DNA of 64,000 nucleotides, from positions 1,178,001 through 1,242,000 of the forward strand of contig NZ_CP072983.1 in assembly GCF_024397795.1 (NCBI RefSeq), given 5' to 3'. The position numbers and the translations under genes are program-made. Positions 47,676-56,811 of the stretch are shown piece by piece; within the stretch, counting starts at the first letter, position 1, and each line of letters starts with the position of its first letter. Origin of the DNA: Lactobacillus intestinalis (GTDB lineage: Bacteria; Bacillota; Bacilli; Lactobacillales; Lactobacillaceae). The notes below the pieces were generated by a model that searched no databases, had not been told where the DNA came from, and saw only the letters and a list, made by a program, of their open reading frames with translations.

Positions 47676-48143
47676 TTAGCGATCAATATCTGGAGCCTTA
47701 CCTAATTCAGCAGACATCATCCAAATTCGTTTTTCAACTGCGGTATGAAAGCCAGTCAACATATCATTAGTTGAAGCATCCCCCTCTTTGTCGCTAACTT
47801 CAATTCCTTTTTCGTAAAGCTTATCTAAATAGCGATAACCATCAATAATCTTGGCATATCTCTCATCAATTGTTTCATCCCAATTACCTTTTTCATCTGG
47901 AATTTTAGTCATTTCAGCAATTTCACTCAATGTAGAAACCGGTGAACCATCTAAAGTCACTAATCTTTCGGCTACAAAGTCAAGTTGTGAATCTAACTCA
48001 TCCATTACTTCATCAAGGTAGGGATGCAATGTCAAAAAGCGACTTCCACGCATATACCAATGATGTTGATGAACAACCATATGTAATTGACTTAAGTCTG
48101 CTACTAATTGATTCAATATTTCTTTTGTTTCTGAATACTTCAT
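47676..48143 (-). CDS. dps: Dps-family DNA-binding ferritin
   Basis: 155 residues. The ferroxidase residues typical of Dps are visible in HQHHWYMRG (His) and DEVMDELDSQLDFVAERLV (Asp/Glu), with LDGSPVSTLSEI after them. Dps dodecamers oxidise iron with hydrogen peroxide and store it, protecting DNA; this matters in catalase-negative lactobacilli. TATAAT lies at 48174-48179 upstream, overlapped further up by a cre-like sequence. Single-gene unit with its own terminator. Confidence 0.94.
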   Translation of the reverse strand: MKYSETKEILNQLVADLSQLHMVVHQHHWYMRGSRFLTLHPYLDEVMDELDSQLDFVAERLVTLDGSPVSTLSEIAEMTKIPDEKGNWDETIDERYAKIIDGYRYLDKLYEKGIEVSDKEGDASTNDMLTGFHTAVEKRIWMMSAELGKAPDIDR

Positions 48144-48173
48144 TGATTTTTCCTTTCTTAAGATAGATACTTA

Positions 48174-48202
48174 ATTATATTTTAACAAGAAAACACTTTC
48201 AT
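48174..48202 (-). promoter_or_regulatory. dps promoter region with cre-like sequence
   Basis: Minus-strand TATAAT at 48174-48179. ATGAAAGTGTTTTCT at 48188-48202 matches the 15-base cre consensus at 14 positions, but the missing base is in the central CG, which weakens it. Confidence 0.4.
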
Positions 48203-48218
48203 CACTAATTTAATGCAC

Positions 48219-48247
48219 AAAAAAACTGGCATAAAGCCAGTTTTTAT
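48219..48247 (-). terminator. Terminator of pgsA
   Basis: AAAAACTGGC / GCCAGTTTTT stem with T7 on the minus strand, at the pgsA stop. Confidence 0.88.
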
Positions 48248-48825
48248 TACATAGAACCCTTGAATACACCCCATGATGAATGGAAATAATCATATCCTGA
48301 GTAAATAGCGAATACTAATGCTACATAAAGCAATACAGTACCGATGTACCAAGGGTCCCCTACTAATAAGAAAATAATAGAGAGCATTTGAGCCGTAGTT
48401 TTAATTTTACCAGGCATCTTTGCAGCAATAACTTCCCCATCATTTTCAACTACAATTAAACGAAGACCAGTAACTGCCAATTCACGACAAACAATGATTG
48501 CAACCACCCATGCTGGTGCTAAGTTCAAACTTATCAAGAAGATGAATGCAGTCATAGTTAACATTTTGTCAGCAAGAGGATCTGCAAATTTACCAAAATT
48601 AGTGACTAAGTGACGCGCACGTGCAATATGACCATCTAACCAATCAGTAGCTGAAGCCACTGCAAAAACAACCATTGCAATCACTTGAAGCCAAGAAATA
48701 GTTGTTCCGCTCACAATGCCAGTAGGTGCTGTGTAACCACCAGTTGCATTTCTAAAGATTAAAAGCAACATGAAAACTGGAATCATAAAGATTCGAAACA
48801 TTGTTAATTTATTAGGTAAATTCAT
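48247..48825 (-). CDS. pgsA: CDP-diacylglycerol-glycerol-3-phosphate phosphatidyltransferase
   Basis: 192 residues with about four or five membrane segments. The CDP-alcohol phosphotransferase motif D-G-x2-AR-x8-G-x3-D-x3-D is intact (ATDWLDGHIARARHLVTNFG followed by KFADPLADK). It makes phosphatidylglycerol phosphate, the precursor of the main membrane lipid and of the donor used by Lgt. It starts 12 bp after rodZ. In many relatives cinA and recA follow; here a terminator and dps do. Confidence 0.96.
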   Translation of the reverse strand: MNLPNKLTMFRIFMIPVFMLLLIFRNATGGYTAPTGIVSGTTISWLQVIAMVVFAVASATDWLDGHIARARHLVTNFGKFADPLADKMLTMTAFIFLISLNLAPAWVVAIIVCRELAVTGLRLIVVENDGEVIAAKMPGKIKTTAQMLSIIFLLVGDPWYIGTVLLYVALVFAIYSGYDYFHSSWGVFKGSM

Positions 48826-48837
48826 TCTATACTACCC

Positions 48838-50028
48838 TTACCTTCCATTATTATTTTGTTGTGTATTTTGGCTACCTGCATTATTCTCAGCTGATCTAGC
48901 ATTATTGTTGTTATTTTCAGTTGATTGTTGTTGGGTAGTTTGTTGACTACTACTTTGGGTTTCTTCACGACGTTCAGAACTGCTGCTTTGCGTTTGAGCG
49001 GAAGATTGTGTAGTGGCACTACTTTGAGTTCTACTACTTTCATGAGAACGATTTTCATTTGAAGTAGTGTTGTTAGAACTTGAGCTAGTAGTGGCGCCAC
49101 CATTATCACTATGAGTAGTGGTTGAACTTGAACTATTTCCATTGTTCGTAGTGGCACTATTGTCACTATTAGTTGAATTACCACTATTGCTATGATGGGT
49201 AGTAGTAGACTTTCTCTTAGCGTTTCCAATCAACAAGGTAAGAGTAGCGTAACTATTTCTTACAGTATAAGGGATCTTCTTTCCTGCAATCTTCATTGAT
49301 GTATCCTTATCATTGCTGAAAGTAACAACAACTCTAGATGCATCCTTTGGAAGAGTAATAGTATGTTTTTGATTTGAAGTCAAGGTTTGTGACCATTTAG
49401 GAATACCGTTAATAGAAACAGTTGAGGTAACATTTTGATCACCTGCACTGATTACCAAATTACGGTTACTCTTCAAACCAGTAATTCTAAATTCATTATC
49501 TGAAAGTCGACTAACTTTTACTGGATTAGTAGTAGTGGCCAACTTTTTAGAAGATGAAGAACTACTGGTTTGAGTTGAAACCTTAACGTTATTGCTTGCG
49601 GTATTATTTCTTTGACCACCGGACGAAAGTCTTGCATAAAGAACGTAACCGATTAAAACTACAATAATAATTCCTAACCCAATTGCAATCTTAGGCAAGT
49701 AATTTTTCCATAAATTCTTCTTATTATCTGTAGTTTTCTTAACTTCTTCGCTCTTATTATCAATAGAATCTTCTACGTATTCATCAGGTTTAGATTCAGG
49801 AACGTCCTCTTGATATTCGCTTAATAACTTCTTCCCATCTAGCCCCACAACTTGTGCGTATTGTCTAATAAAAGCTCTAACATAAAAGTCGCCTGGAAGC
49901 TTATCAAAGTCATCATCTTCAATCGCAGTTAGATATCTACTTTGAATCTTTGTTGCCTTTTCAATATCTTCAATTGAAAGACCTTTGGCTTCTCTGGCAC
50001 TACGTAATTTATCTCCGATATCTGCCAT
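48838..50028 (-). CDS. rodZ: RodZ-like cytoskeletal protein with long polar tail
   Basis: 396 residues. An N-terminal Xre-type helix-turn-helix (about 5-70, LRSAREAKGLSIEDIEKATK) is followed by one transmembrane helix (about 113-131) and an extracellular beta domain (about 160-270, DUF4115-like). From about 275 to 396 there is a Ser/Thr/Asn/Gln-rich low-complexity tail. RodZ links MreB to the elongation machinery in rods. The tail is longer than I expect for the family and looks wall-spanning. The alternate frame across the tail (48822-49229) is a shadow. It heads rodZ-pgsA. Confidence 0.88.
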   Translation of the reverse strand: MADIGDKLRSAREAKGLSIEDIEKATKIQSRYLTAIEDDDFDKLPGDFYVRAFIRQYAQVVGLDGKKLLSEYQEDVPESKPDEYVEDSIDNKSEEVKKTTDNKKNLWKNYLPKIAIGLGIIIVVLIGYVLYARLSSGGQRNNTASNNVKVSTQTSSSSSSKKLATTTNPVKVSRLSDNEFRITGLKSNRNLVISAGDQNVTSTVSINGIPKWSQTLTSNQKHTITLPKDASRVVVTFSNDKDTSMKIAGKKIPYTVRNSYATLTLLIGNAKRKSTTTHHSNSGNSTNSDNSATTNNGNSSSSTTTHSDNGGATTSSSSNNTTSNENRSHESSRTQSSATTQSSAQTQSSSSERREETQSSSQQTTQQQSTENNNNNARSAENNAGSQNTQQNNNGR

Positions 50029-50082
50029 ATTTACCTCTTCAAATTTTAGTTTAACAAATTGAGTATACCATCAACTTGGAAC

Positions 50083-50811
50083 TTATAAAAGCCAACCACC
50101 ACTAATATATATAGTTTGCCCTGTTAAGTAACCACTTTGAGGATTCAAAATAACTTTTACCCAGTATGATATATCCTTACCAGATGCAAAACGTCCTATT
50201 GGAATTTCATCTGTAACTTCGGCAATTGTTTCTTCAGAAAACATTGCATTCATTGGAGTGTCGACGGCTCCTGGCGCCAAAACATTAACAGTTAGATTAG
50301 TTGAAACCACTTCGCGAGCATATGCTTGACTAAAACGACTCAAGCCAGCTTTAGTCGCACTATAAACTGCTTCCATGGCGCTCCCTTGGCCCCCATAAAC
50401 GGATCCTAAATAAATAATCCGGCTAAATTCTTGCTTAACAAGCTTATCTTCGAGCAAATGAGTCAACTTAATTGGAACGGTCAAATTAATATTAATGATT
50501 TTATCCATCATCGTCATTTTTTGCGTCCCTACAAAATTATAGTCAGTAATACCTTGAGCAAAAATAACTGCATTTACGGGAATAAGCCCATCTACAAACT
50601 TCTTTAATTCCGCATCACTGGAATTAAAATCTAATTTTATAGGTAAAAAATCCTGACTAGGATATTCATTAGCTAGCTTTGTAGCTTTTTCGTATGCCTT
50701 ATTCCATTTAGAATTAGTATGTAAATAAAGTGACCAGCCATCTTTGGCTAAATCTTCACATATACTACTACCTATTCCTCCAGTTGCGCCGAAAACAATT
50801 GCACGTTTCAT
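50083..50811 (-). CDS. ymfI: YmfI-like short-chain dehydrogenase
   Basis: 242 residues, Rossmann fold. GATGGIG cofactor motif at about 8-14, FAQG (the NAG-like motif), catalytic Ser and YSATK, then APGAVDTPM. It is annotated FabG-like by default, but the position between ymfH and rodZ matches B. subtilis ymfI, which is linked to 5-aminopentanol modification of EF-P. Whether this strain modifies EF-P that way cannot be seen. It follows ymfH by 4 bp. Confidence 0.88.
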   Translation of the reverse strand: MKRAIVFGATGGIGSSICEDLAKDGWSLYLHTNSKWNKAYEKATKLANEYPSQDFLPIKLDFNSSDAELKKFVDGLIPVNAVIFAQGITDYNFVGTQKMTMMDKIININLTVPIKLTHLLEDKLVKQEFSRIIYLGSVYGGQGSAMEAVYSATKAGLSRFSQAYAREVVSTNLTVNVLAPGAVDTPMNAMFSEETIAEVTDEIPIGRFASGKDISYWVKVILNPQSGYLTGQTIYISGGWLL

Positions 50812-50815
50812 TATT

Positions 50816-52060
50816 TTACTCCTTATTGACTAACATCGCAGAGCAGAAAACGCTATCCTTTAGTAAATCCTTACAAATTGAATCATATTTTTCAAAATTA
50901 ATGAGTTGCAGTTGATTGATATTTTCAAATAAGTTTTCATCATCAAGGCTTTCTTCTGCAAGTTCAATCGCTAAATAAGAAATATTATTCATTGTTCGAA
51001 TTTCATGTGCCAACCATTCGCGTTTCTTCAATTCAAAAAAGCTTTTTGCGTATTCGACATCATCTCTATCTAATGGTCGCATAATTTCTTCTTTAATTGC
51101 AGAAATAACTTTCTGAGCATCATCACTTACCCCAGAAATCGTCACAAAATCACCCTGACGAGTATAATTTACTGAAATCTGCGTAGAACTGCTCAATAAC
51201 TTTTTCTTTTTCATTTTATCAAAGAATGGACTCATGATGCCTAGTTTTGATTCTAACATTATTTCTAAGAGAATTTGCGCCAAGTCTAGACTAGATAATA
51301 CTTTCTTAAAGTTTGGAAGAAGGAGTCCTACCCCAAACAAATTGGATTGGCCATCAATTTCTAAAACTTCATCTTTTAAAACTAATTGTCTAGTCTGTTT
51401 TTTATACTTTATTGTAGCTGCAGTATTTTTAAAGTATTGTTCTTGCAACTTATTTACTTGCCTAAAAATAGATTTGATTTGATAATCAGAAAAGTCTCCA
51501 CAAGCAATAAAGTGCATATTTTTTGGTTGATAATTTTGCTGATAAACTTCGATTAATGCTTCTACTGTTGTTGCCGCAATTGATTCTTCAGTCCCTGCTA
51601 CATCAATTCCAAGTTCTGAATCTCCAAACATTTGCCTCATCAAATTATTATTAATGAGCCAATTTGGTTCATCCTTGTACATTGATAATTCCTGGGTAAT
51701 AATTGGAATCTCTTTTTTTACATTTTCTTCTGTAAAATACGGCTCTCCTACTAATCTAAACAGCAAATTGATTAATTGAGGATTATTTTTGACCCCACTG
51801 CAATAAAACATGGTTTCATTAAAAGAAGTAAAGGCATTAACATCGGCGCCCAATTCTTCAAATTTTTGCGAAATGTCACCATCTTCTTTAGCGAAAAGTT
51901 TATGTTCTAAAAAGTGAGCACTTCCTGCAACTTCCTGAGGATCACTACTTCCAAAATCAGTAATAATACCAAAAAAGCGCTGATTATATCCTGGTTTTAA
52001 AACTATTTCAGCAGAAAATCCTGATTTATATTGTTTTTTTATTATCTTTGGTGAAATCAT
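50816..52060 (-). CDS. ymfH: YmfH-like M16 zinc peptidase
   Basis: 414 residues. The M16 zinc motif HFLEH is intact in GSAHFLEHKLF near 50, with a downstream Glu, and the two M16 halves are of usual size. It is paired with the inactive-looking YmfF homologue, like the two-subunit processing peptidases. Substrates in Firmicutes are unknown. Its ATG overlaps the ymfF stop (ATGA), so the pair is translationally coupled. Confidence 0.92.
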   Translation of the reverse strand: MISPKIIKKQYKSGFSAEIVLKPGYNQRFFGIITDFGSSDPQEVAGSAHFLEHKLFAKEDGDISQKFEELGADVNAFTSFNETMFYCSGVKNNPQLINLLFRLVGEPYFTEENVKKEIPIITQELSMYKDEPNWLINNNLMRQMFGDSELGIDVAGTEESIAATTVEALIEVYQQNYQPKNMHFIACGDFSDYQIKSIFRQVNKLQEQYFKNTAATIKYKKQTRQLVLKDEVLEIDGQSNLFGVGLLLPNFKKVLSSLDLAQILLEIMLESKLGIMSPFFDKMKKKKLLSSSTQISVNYTRQGDFVTISGVSDDAQKVISAIKEEIMRPLDRDDVEYAKSFFELKKREWLAHEIRTMNNISYLAIELAEESLDDENLFENINQLQLINFEKYDSICKDLLKDSVFCSAMLVNKE

Positions 52061-53325
52061 TTCAACACATAACTTTCTTTTAGAAATAGGTCGTTTGCAA
52101 AATCTGCCAACATCTTAGGGTTAATATCTTTGATTACATCCATGTAATCGTCATCAATGCGACCATAGCCGCTAAACATTTCCTGCCGAAGTAAGTTAGC
52201 TAATTGCCAATTTTCTCGATCTTGTGCTATTAAGCGGAAATTAATCAAACTTTTCTTGGATTTTTTAAGAAGATCTATGTCAATATCTCCTTTTTTAACC
52301 TTCTCAACTTCATCTTTAATAATTTTAATTACTTCATCAATTTGGTCTGGATCAATTCCAGTATTTATTAGAAATAATGAATTACGATGATAACTATTGG
52401 CATTTACTTGATAAGCAGCTCCAAGTTCTTCACGAATACTAGTAAATAATTTAGATGATTGATCTCCTGCAAGATACTCACTCAAAATCAACCCTACTAG
52501 ACGCTTTTGATATTCGGTTTCTATATCTTTAACATGAATAAACTTTTCATCTCGCCCTTCTCGATAGCCATAACCTAAATAAACTTGGGCTTGTAAATTG
52601 CCATGATTTTCTTCTTCATAAATTCCTTCTTGAGACCCTGCAGGAATATTAACAATCTCATCCATATCAAACGCCCTAATTATTCCCGCAAAATCAAGAT
52701 TATTATTTTTACGCACCAGCATCTCTATTGAATTAGCACTCTTCATCACACCTAATTTAGCGCCGGGGGCAATTCTAATAGAACGAGAAAAAGTAAGAAC
52801 CTCTTTAAGTGTGAGATCTTTAATTAAATTAATATCTCCCATAAAAGTATCTTCATAATCTGGCCGATCCTGATACCAAATTTTAAAAAACTTATCCAAA
52901 GCATAACTTGAAGGCTCTTCCATCACTTCACGATATTCGTCCTCTAGCTGCTTTTTACTTAATTCTAAAATTTCCTCATTAATTAAAGGATGGTGGGCCA
53001 TCTTTTCAAAAGTCTTATAGATATTTTTATAAGTATATTCTGGATCTAAGACTTCAACAGGTTCTACAAAATTGGCCACATAACTCATTATAATTTCAGG
53101 CCCCATAATTTGTGGAACAACTTCAAAACTCATATCATAAAATTTAGACAAAACTTCTTGTTGTTGACTAATACTTGGAAAAGATGCAGTAGCATTCATT
53201 TGCATACGGGCTAATAAATTAGCAAGTGCTAAATTTTTCTTATTCAATCGAATACGAAAAAAGTCTCCAATCGTTCCAGTCGTAAATTTAGGATCAGACC
53301 TATACTCAATATTTGGATTTAGCAT
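52057..53325 (-). CDS. ymfF: YmfF-like M16-family protein, non-catalytic subunit
   Basis: 422 residues. The M16 fold is recognisable, but the region where HxxEH belongs reads SISQQQEVLSKFYD and has no zinc ligands, so it is the non-catalytic partner of YmfH. The start is the ATG at 53325, with GAAGGT 7 nt upstream and one base after the ftsK stop; a start five codons earlier overlaps ftsK and has no site. The set ftsK-ymfF-ymfH-ymfI-rodZ-pgsA mirrors the B. subtilis order. Confidence 0.92.
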   Translation of the reverse strand: MLNPNIEYRSDPKFTTGTIGDFFRIRLNKKNLALANLLARMQMNATASFPSISQQQEVLSKFYDMSFEVVPQIMGPEIIMSYVANFVEPVEVLDPEYTYKNIYKTFEKMAHHPLINEEILELSKKQLEDEYREVMEEPSSYALDKFFKIWYQDRPDYEDTFMGDINLIKDLTLKEVLTFSRSIRIAPGAKLGVMKSANSIEMLVRKNNNLDFAGIIRAFDMDEIVNIPAGSQEGIYEEENHGNLQAQVYLGYGYREGRDEKFIHVKDIETEYQKRLVGLILSEYLAGDQSSKLFTSIREELGAAYQVNANSYHRNSLFLINTGIDPDQIDEVIKIIKDEVEKVKKGDIDIDLLKKSKKSLINFRLIAQDRENWQLANLLRQEMFSGYGRIDDDYMDVIKDINPKMLADFANDLFLKESYVLK

Positions 53326-53326
53326 T

Positions 53327-55780
53327 TTAATTACCTTCATTCTTTACAGGTGGAAGCAAAACTTGCCGAGGCTTAGACCCTTCAGAAGGACCTACTACTC
53401 CTTTAGCTTCCATTTCATCTACAATTCGAGCTGCTCGATTATACCCAATTCTAAATCTTCTTTGAAGCATGGATACACTTGCAGTCTGCTGGCGTCTAAC
53501 TAAGTCTACAGCTTCAGAATAAAATTCATCTTCTGGCTCATCATCACTACCCGTGACGTTATTTTCTCCCTGTTTAGGAATCATATCTTGATCGTAATCA
53601 GGTTGTTGTTGCTTTTTAACCCAATCAATCACGCGCTCAACTTCATCAGAAGCAATATATGCTCCTTGGACTCTCTCCGGCTTGGACGCTCCAATTGGCA
53701 TATAGAGCATATCACCACGACCCAGCAACTTTTCTGCGCCAGTTTGATCCAAAATAGTTCTAGAATCTACTCCACTTGAAACCGCAAAAGAGATTCTCGA
53801 AGGAACATTAGCCTTAATTAATCCGGTAATAACATCAACACTTGGACGCTGAGTTGCTAAAATCATGTGAATTCCAGCAGCTCGAGCCATTTGACCCAAT
53901 CTAACAATTGCTCCTTCAACATCATGACCCCCGACCATCATCAAGTCACTTAACTCATCAACCACCACTAGAATATAAGGTAGTTTTTTCATAACGGGCT
54001 TTGACTTATCCTGATTATTTTGAGCTACTTTTTTATTATATTCTGCCATATTGCGAGCACCGCTTGCTGCAAATAACTTATAACGCCGTTCCATTTCTTT
54101 CACAACTTTATGAAGCGCATTAGCAGCTAGTTTAGCATCTGTCACCACTGGAATTAATAAATGAGGCACACCATTATAAACAGAAAGTTCCACCATTTTT
54201 GGATCAATTAAAACAAGCTTAATATCTTCCGGATGTGCTTTCATAAGAATACTCGTTAAAATTGTATTAATAGCTACCGACTTCCCAGATCCAGTTGAAC
54301 CCGCAATTAACAAATGGGGCATTTTTGCCAAATTAGCTGAAATAGTTGTCCCTGTTACATCTTTACCTAATGGGACTTCCATAATATCTTCTTTAGACTT
54401 AGAATCTTGATGTTCCATTACATCTTTAAATGAAACAATAGATGTAGCCCGATTAGGCACTTCAATTCCAATAAAAGGTTTCCCAGGAATTGGAGCTTCA
54501 ATACGAATATCTTTCGCCGCCAAAGCTAAGGCTAAATCATCTGATAAATTAACAATTCGACTTACCTTTACACCTACTGCAGGCTGAACCTCATAACGGG
54601 TAATAGTCGGTCCTAGAATTGCCTTCTTAATTATTACTTTAACACCAAAACTTTTAAAAGTAGATTGAAGCGTGTGAGTGTTCTTTTGAATAAGTTCTTT
54701 ATCTGTACTCTGATCTGTATTCTCAATAGGGTCTAATAAATTCAATGGCGGCAATTGATATTGAGGATTACTAGTTGACTCCATTTTTAGCTCACCATGA
54801 TCTACATTTTCCAACTCCGCTTTTAATTTTTTATCTTCTTCTACAAAAGAATGTGACTTAGGCAAAGGAGAATTTTCTTGTGAAGAATCAGGATCTTCAT
54901 GTTGAGGAGCTACTTGAATTTGTAAAGGTGGGTCAGGTATTTCTTGTTTTTCTTCAGATTTATGATTTTCTATTTTTTCTGAAGGTTTAACACTAGGAGA
55001 TACCTTCGTTTCCTGCTTTTCTTCTGGAGATGAGGCATTTTTTTCATCAAAATCATCTACATTTGGAAAAACCAAATTATTAGTTTTTTCCTCTTCACGC
55101 ACCTGTTGCTTTTTGGCTTGTCTTTGTAATTCTTTCTGCTTAATTTCAGAATATTTATCCTTGAGCTTAGCTCCATTTACCTTATTTTGCTCAATAAATA
55201 CTTGGCTAACAGTTTGAAATTTTTCTACTACTGTTCTAAATTTCACATCAAAGAACATCATAATCCCAATAGGAATAAATAATATTGCCAAAATTCGAAT
55301 ACCAATTTGTCCTAATAATGGAAATAGCAGTTCAAAGCCAATCGCGCCAATTACCCCTCCGCCAACTGATGTGGTAACTCCTGCACGACCCAATTCTTCA
55401 AACATTTCATGCCAAAATGAATTCAAAAATGCCGTATTCACTGCTTCGTGAGCAAAATAAATGCTACTTTGAATTAATAATATTCCAAACAATGCTAAAG
55501 CTAAGCCAAAGCTGCGTTTAATTTTTAAATGGGCAGGTTGATTGTAAATTAACATGACCAGACCAAAAAGAGCGAGCAAACCACTCGCTAGCAAATATGA
55601 ATCTCCAAAAAACACTCTAATTAAGTTGGCAACTTGTTTCCCTAAAGTTCCTACTTTAGTAATCGCCAAAATTGCCAAAATAATTTGGACAATTCCAGCA
55701 ATTGCCCAAGATAAACTTTCTTGTTTTTTCTTTTTATAATTTCTTTTGCTCTTTTTGACTGTTTTCTTTTTCTTAGGCAT
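53327..55780 (-). CDS. ftsK: FtsK/SpoIIIE DNA translocase
   Basis: 817 residues. Four N-terminal transmembrane segments (about 25-175) anchor it at the septum. An acidic/polar linker (about 220-350) precedes the motor, which has Walker A GSTGSGKS and Walker B VVVDELSDLM. The C-terminal winged-helix gamma domain (SVSMLQRRFRIGYNRAARIVDEMEAKG in outline) reads polar DNA motifs. It pumps chromosome ends out of the closing septum. The N-terminus is very Lys-rich (KKKKTVKKSKRNYKKKK). Confidence 0.96.
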   Translation of the reverse strand: MPKKKKTVKKSKRNYKKKKQESLSWAIAGIVQIILAILAITKVGTLGKQVANLIRVFFGDSYLLASGLLALFGLVMLIYNQPAHLKIKRSFGLALALFGILLIQSSIYFAHEAVNTAFLNSFWHEMFEELGRAGVTTSVGGGVIGAIGFELLFPLLGQIGIRILAILFIPIGIMMFFDVKFRTVVEKFQTVSQVFIEQNKVNGAKLKDKYSEIKQKELQRQAKKQQVREEEKTNNLVFPNVDDFDEKNASSPEEKQETKVSPSVKPSEKIENHKSEEKQEIPDPPLQIQVAPQHEDPDSSQENSPLPKSHSFVEEDKKLKAELENVDHGELKMESTSNPQYQLPPLNLLDPIENTDQSTDKELIQKNTHTLQSTFKSFGVKVIIKKAILGPTITRYEVQPAVGVKVSRIVNLSDDLALALAAKDIRIEAPIPGKPFIGIEVPNRATSIVSFKDVMEHQDSKSKEDIMEVPLGKDVTGTTISANLAKMPHLLIAGSTGSGKSVAINTILTSILMKAHPEDIKLVLIDPKMVELSVYNGVPHLLIPVVTDAKLAANALHKVVKEMERRYKLFAASGARNMAEYNKKVAQNNQDKSKPVMKKLPYILVVVDELSDLMMVGGHDVEGAIVRLGQMARAAGIHMILATQRPSVDVITGLIKANVPSRISFAVSSGVDSRTILDQTGAEKLLGRGDMLYMPIGASKPERVQGAYIASDEVERVIDWVKKQQQPDYDQDMIPKQGENNVTGSDDEPEDEFYSEAVDLVRRQQTASVSMLQRRFRIGYNRAARIVDEMEAKGVVGPSEGSKPRQVLLPPVKNEGN

Positions 55781-55798
55781 TTCTCCACCTAATCGCTA

Positions 55799-56191
55799 TT
55801 AAAAATTAGCCTTAAAGTTCAAATTAACCGGCTGATCTAAGGTAACTTGAGTAACTTCATAAGTCAAAGTTTCAATGTATTCAACTAAGGGTCTTGAAAG
55901 CAATTTATAATCGTTACTTTCAAGATCATCACCTTTACCATGGTAATCCTTAATTTGAACGATCTGGGTAATCAACCCACTTACAGTAAAGTCTCCAGGA
56001 GCAGGTGCTACTTCAAATACAACCCCTACTTCGTAGTAATTACCGTCTTTAGGCTTAATAATATTACCGTTTTCATCTTGTTTATCAACTGGCTTAATAG
56101 CTACGTTTACTTCATTATCATTTTCTGGCTTTTCATTTAAATCGTAATGAAATGCTCTTACCATAACTGGGGTTTCTTTTTTAAATTCCAT
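55799..56191 (-). CDS. DUF1149 / SecB-like protein
   Basis: 130 residues, beta-rich. The pattern, with MEFKKETPVMVRAFHYD at the start and VEYIETLTYEVTQVTLDQPVNLNF at the end, fits the DUF1149 family of lactic acid bacteria, whose fold resembles the chaperone SecB. A chaperone role is not shown. Its ATG overlaps the trmL stop by one base (TAATG), so the two are coupled. Confidence 0.75.
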   Translation of the reverse strand: MEFKKETPVMVRAFHYDLNEKPENDNEVNVAIKPVDKQDENGNIIKPKDGNYYEVGVVFEVAPAPGDFTVSGLITQIVQIKDYHGKGDDLESNDYKLLSRPLVEYIETLTYEVTQVTLDQPVNLNFKANF

Positions 56192-56754
56192 TATTGATTA
56201 TCCTTTCCTAAATTTCGTTCATATCTTTCTGGACGATTATAGTTATCCTTTAGTTTATCATTTTCATAGTGGTGGGTAGTTTCCATATTAGGAAATCCTT
56301 GTTGACGAAGTGCTTCCAGCAAGACCATAGCTACAGAATTAGATAGATTATAGCAACGAATATTGTCAGACATTGGGATTCTCAAGTTACGATCATAATA
56401 TTCACGCATAAAAGTTTCTGGCAAACCAGTCGTTTCTTTACCAAACACAAAGTAGTAATCCTTATCAGGATCGGTATAGTCAACATCAACATAGTTTTTA
56501 GATGAAAACTTTGAAATCAGATACATTTCATCCGTTGGCTTTAAAGTTTTCAAAAATGCATCCAAATCATCATGCATTCTTACATCAACTTTATCCCAAT
56601 AATCAAGACCTGCACGCTTCATTCGCTTATTATCAATTTGAAAGCCCAATGGCTCAATTAAATCTAATACTGTATTTGTGCCCGCACAAGTACGCGCAAT
56701 ATTTCCCGTATTAGCGGGCATCACTGGTTCATACAACACAACATGATTTGTCAT
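56191..56754 (-). CDS. trmL: tRNA (cytidine/uridine-34 2'-O)-methyltransferase TrmL
   Basis: 187 residues, SPOUT superfamily. The N-terminal VLYEPVMPANTGNIARTC, the knot-region YFVFGKETTGLPE, and the C-terminal RIPMSDNIRCYNLSNSVAMVLLEALRQ are diagnostic. It methylates the wobble base of tRNA-Leu. The protein runs about 30 residues past the SPOUT core, ending in a basic, Tyr- and Asn-rich stretch, which is a little longer than E. coli TrmL. Coupled to the DUF1149 gene. Confidence 0.94.
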   Translation of the reverse strand: MTNHVVLYEPVMPANTGNIARTCAGTNTVLDLIEPLGFQIDNKRMKRAGLDYWDKVDVRMHDDLDAFLKTLKPTDEMYLISKFSSKNYVDVDYTDPDKDYYFVFGKETTGLPETFMREYYDRNLRIPMSDNIRCYNLSNSVAMVLLEALRQQGFPNMETTHHYENDKLKDNYNRPERYERNLGKDNQ

Positions 56755-56766
56755 AATTTTTCCTCT

Positions 56767-56800
56767 TAACTAAAAAGCATGGCTACTAACCACGCTTATA
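56767..56800 (-). terminator. Terminator of the AI-2E-family gene
   Basis: AAGCGTGG / CCATGCTT hairpin followed by TTTAG on the minus strand; a short T run, so moderate strength. Confidence 0.65.
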
Positions 56801-56811
56801 ATATAAATTGT

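Noticed and set aside
48822..49229. 135-residue open frame rich in Leu, Val, Lys and Pro
   Set aside because: It is the shifted-frame shadow of the Ser/Thr/Asn-rich tail of rodZ, on the same strand and without its own ribosome site.
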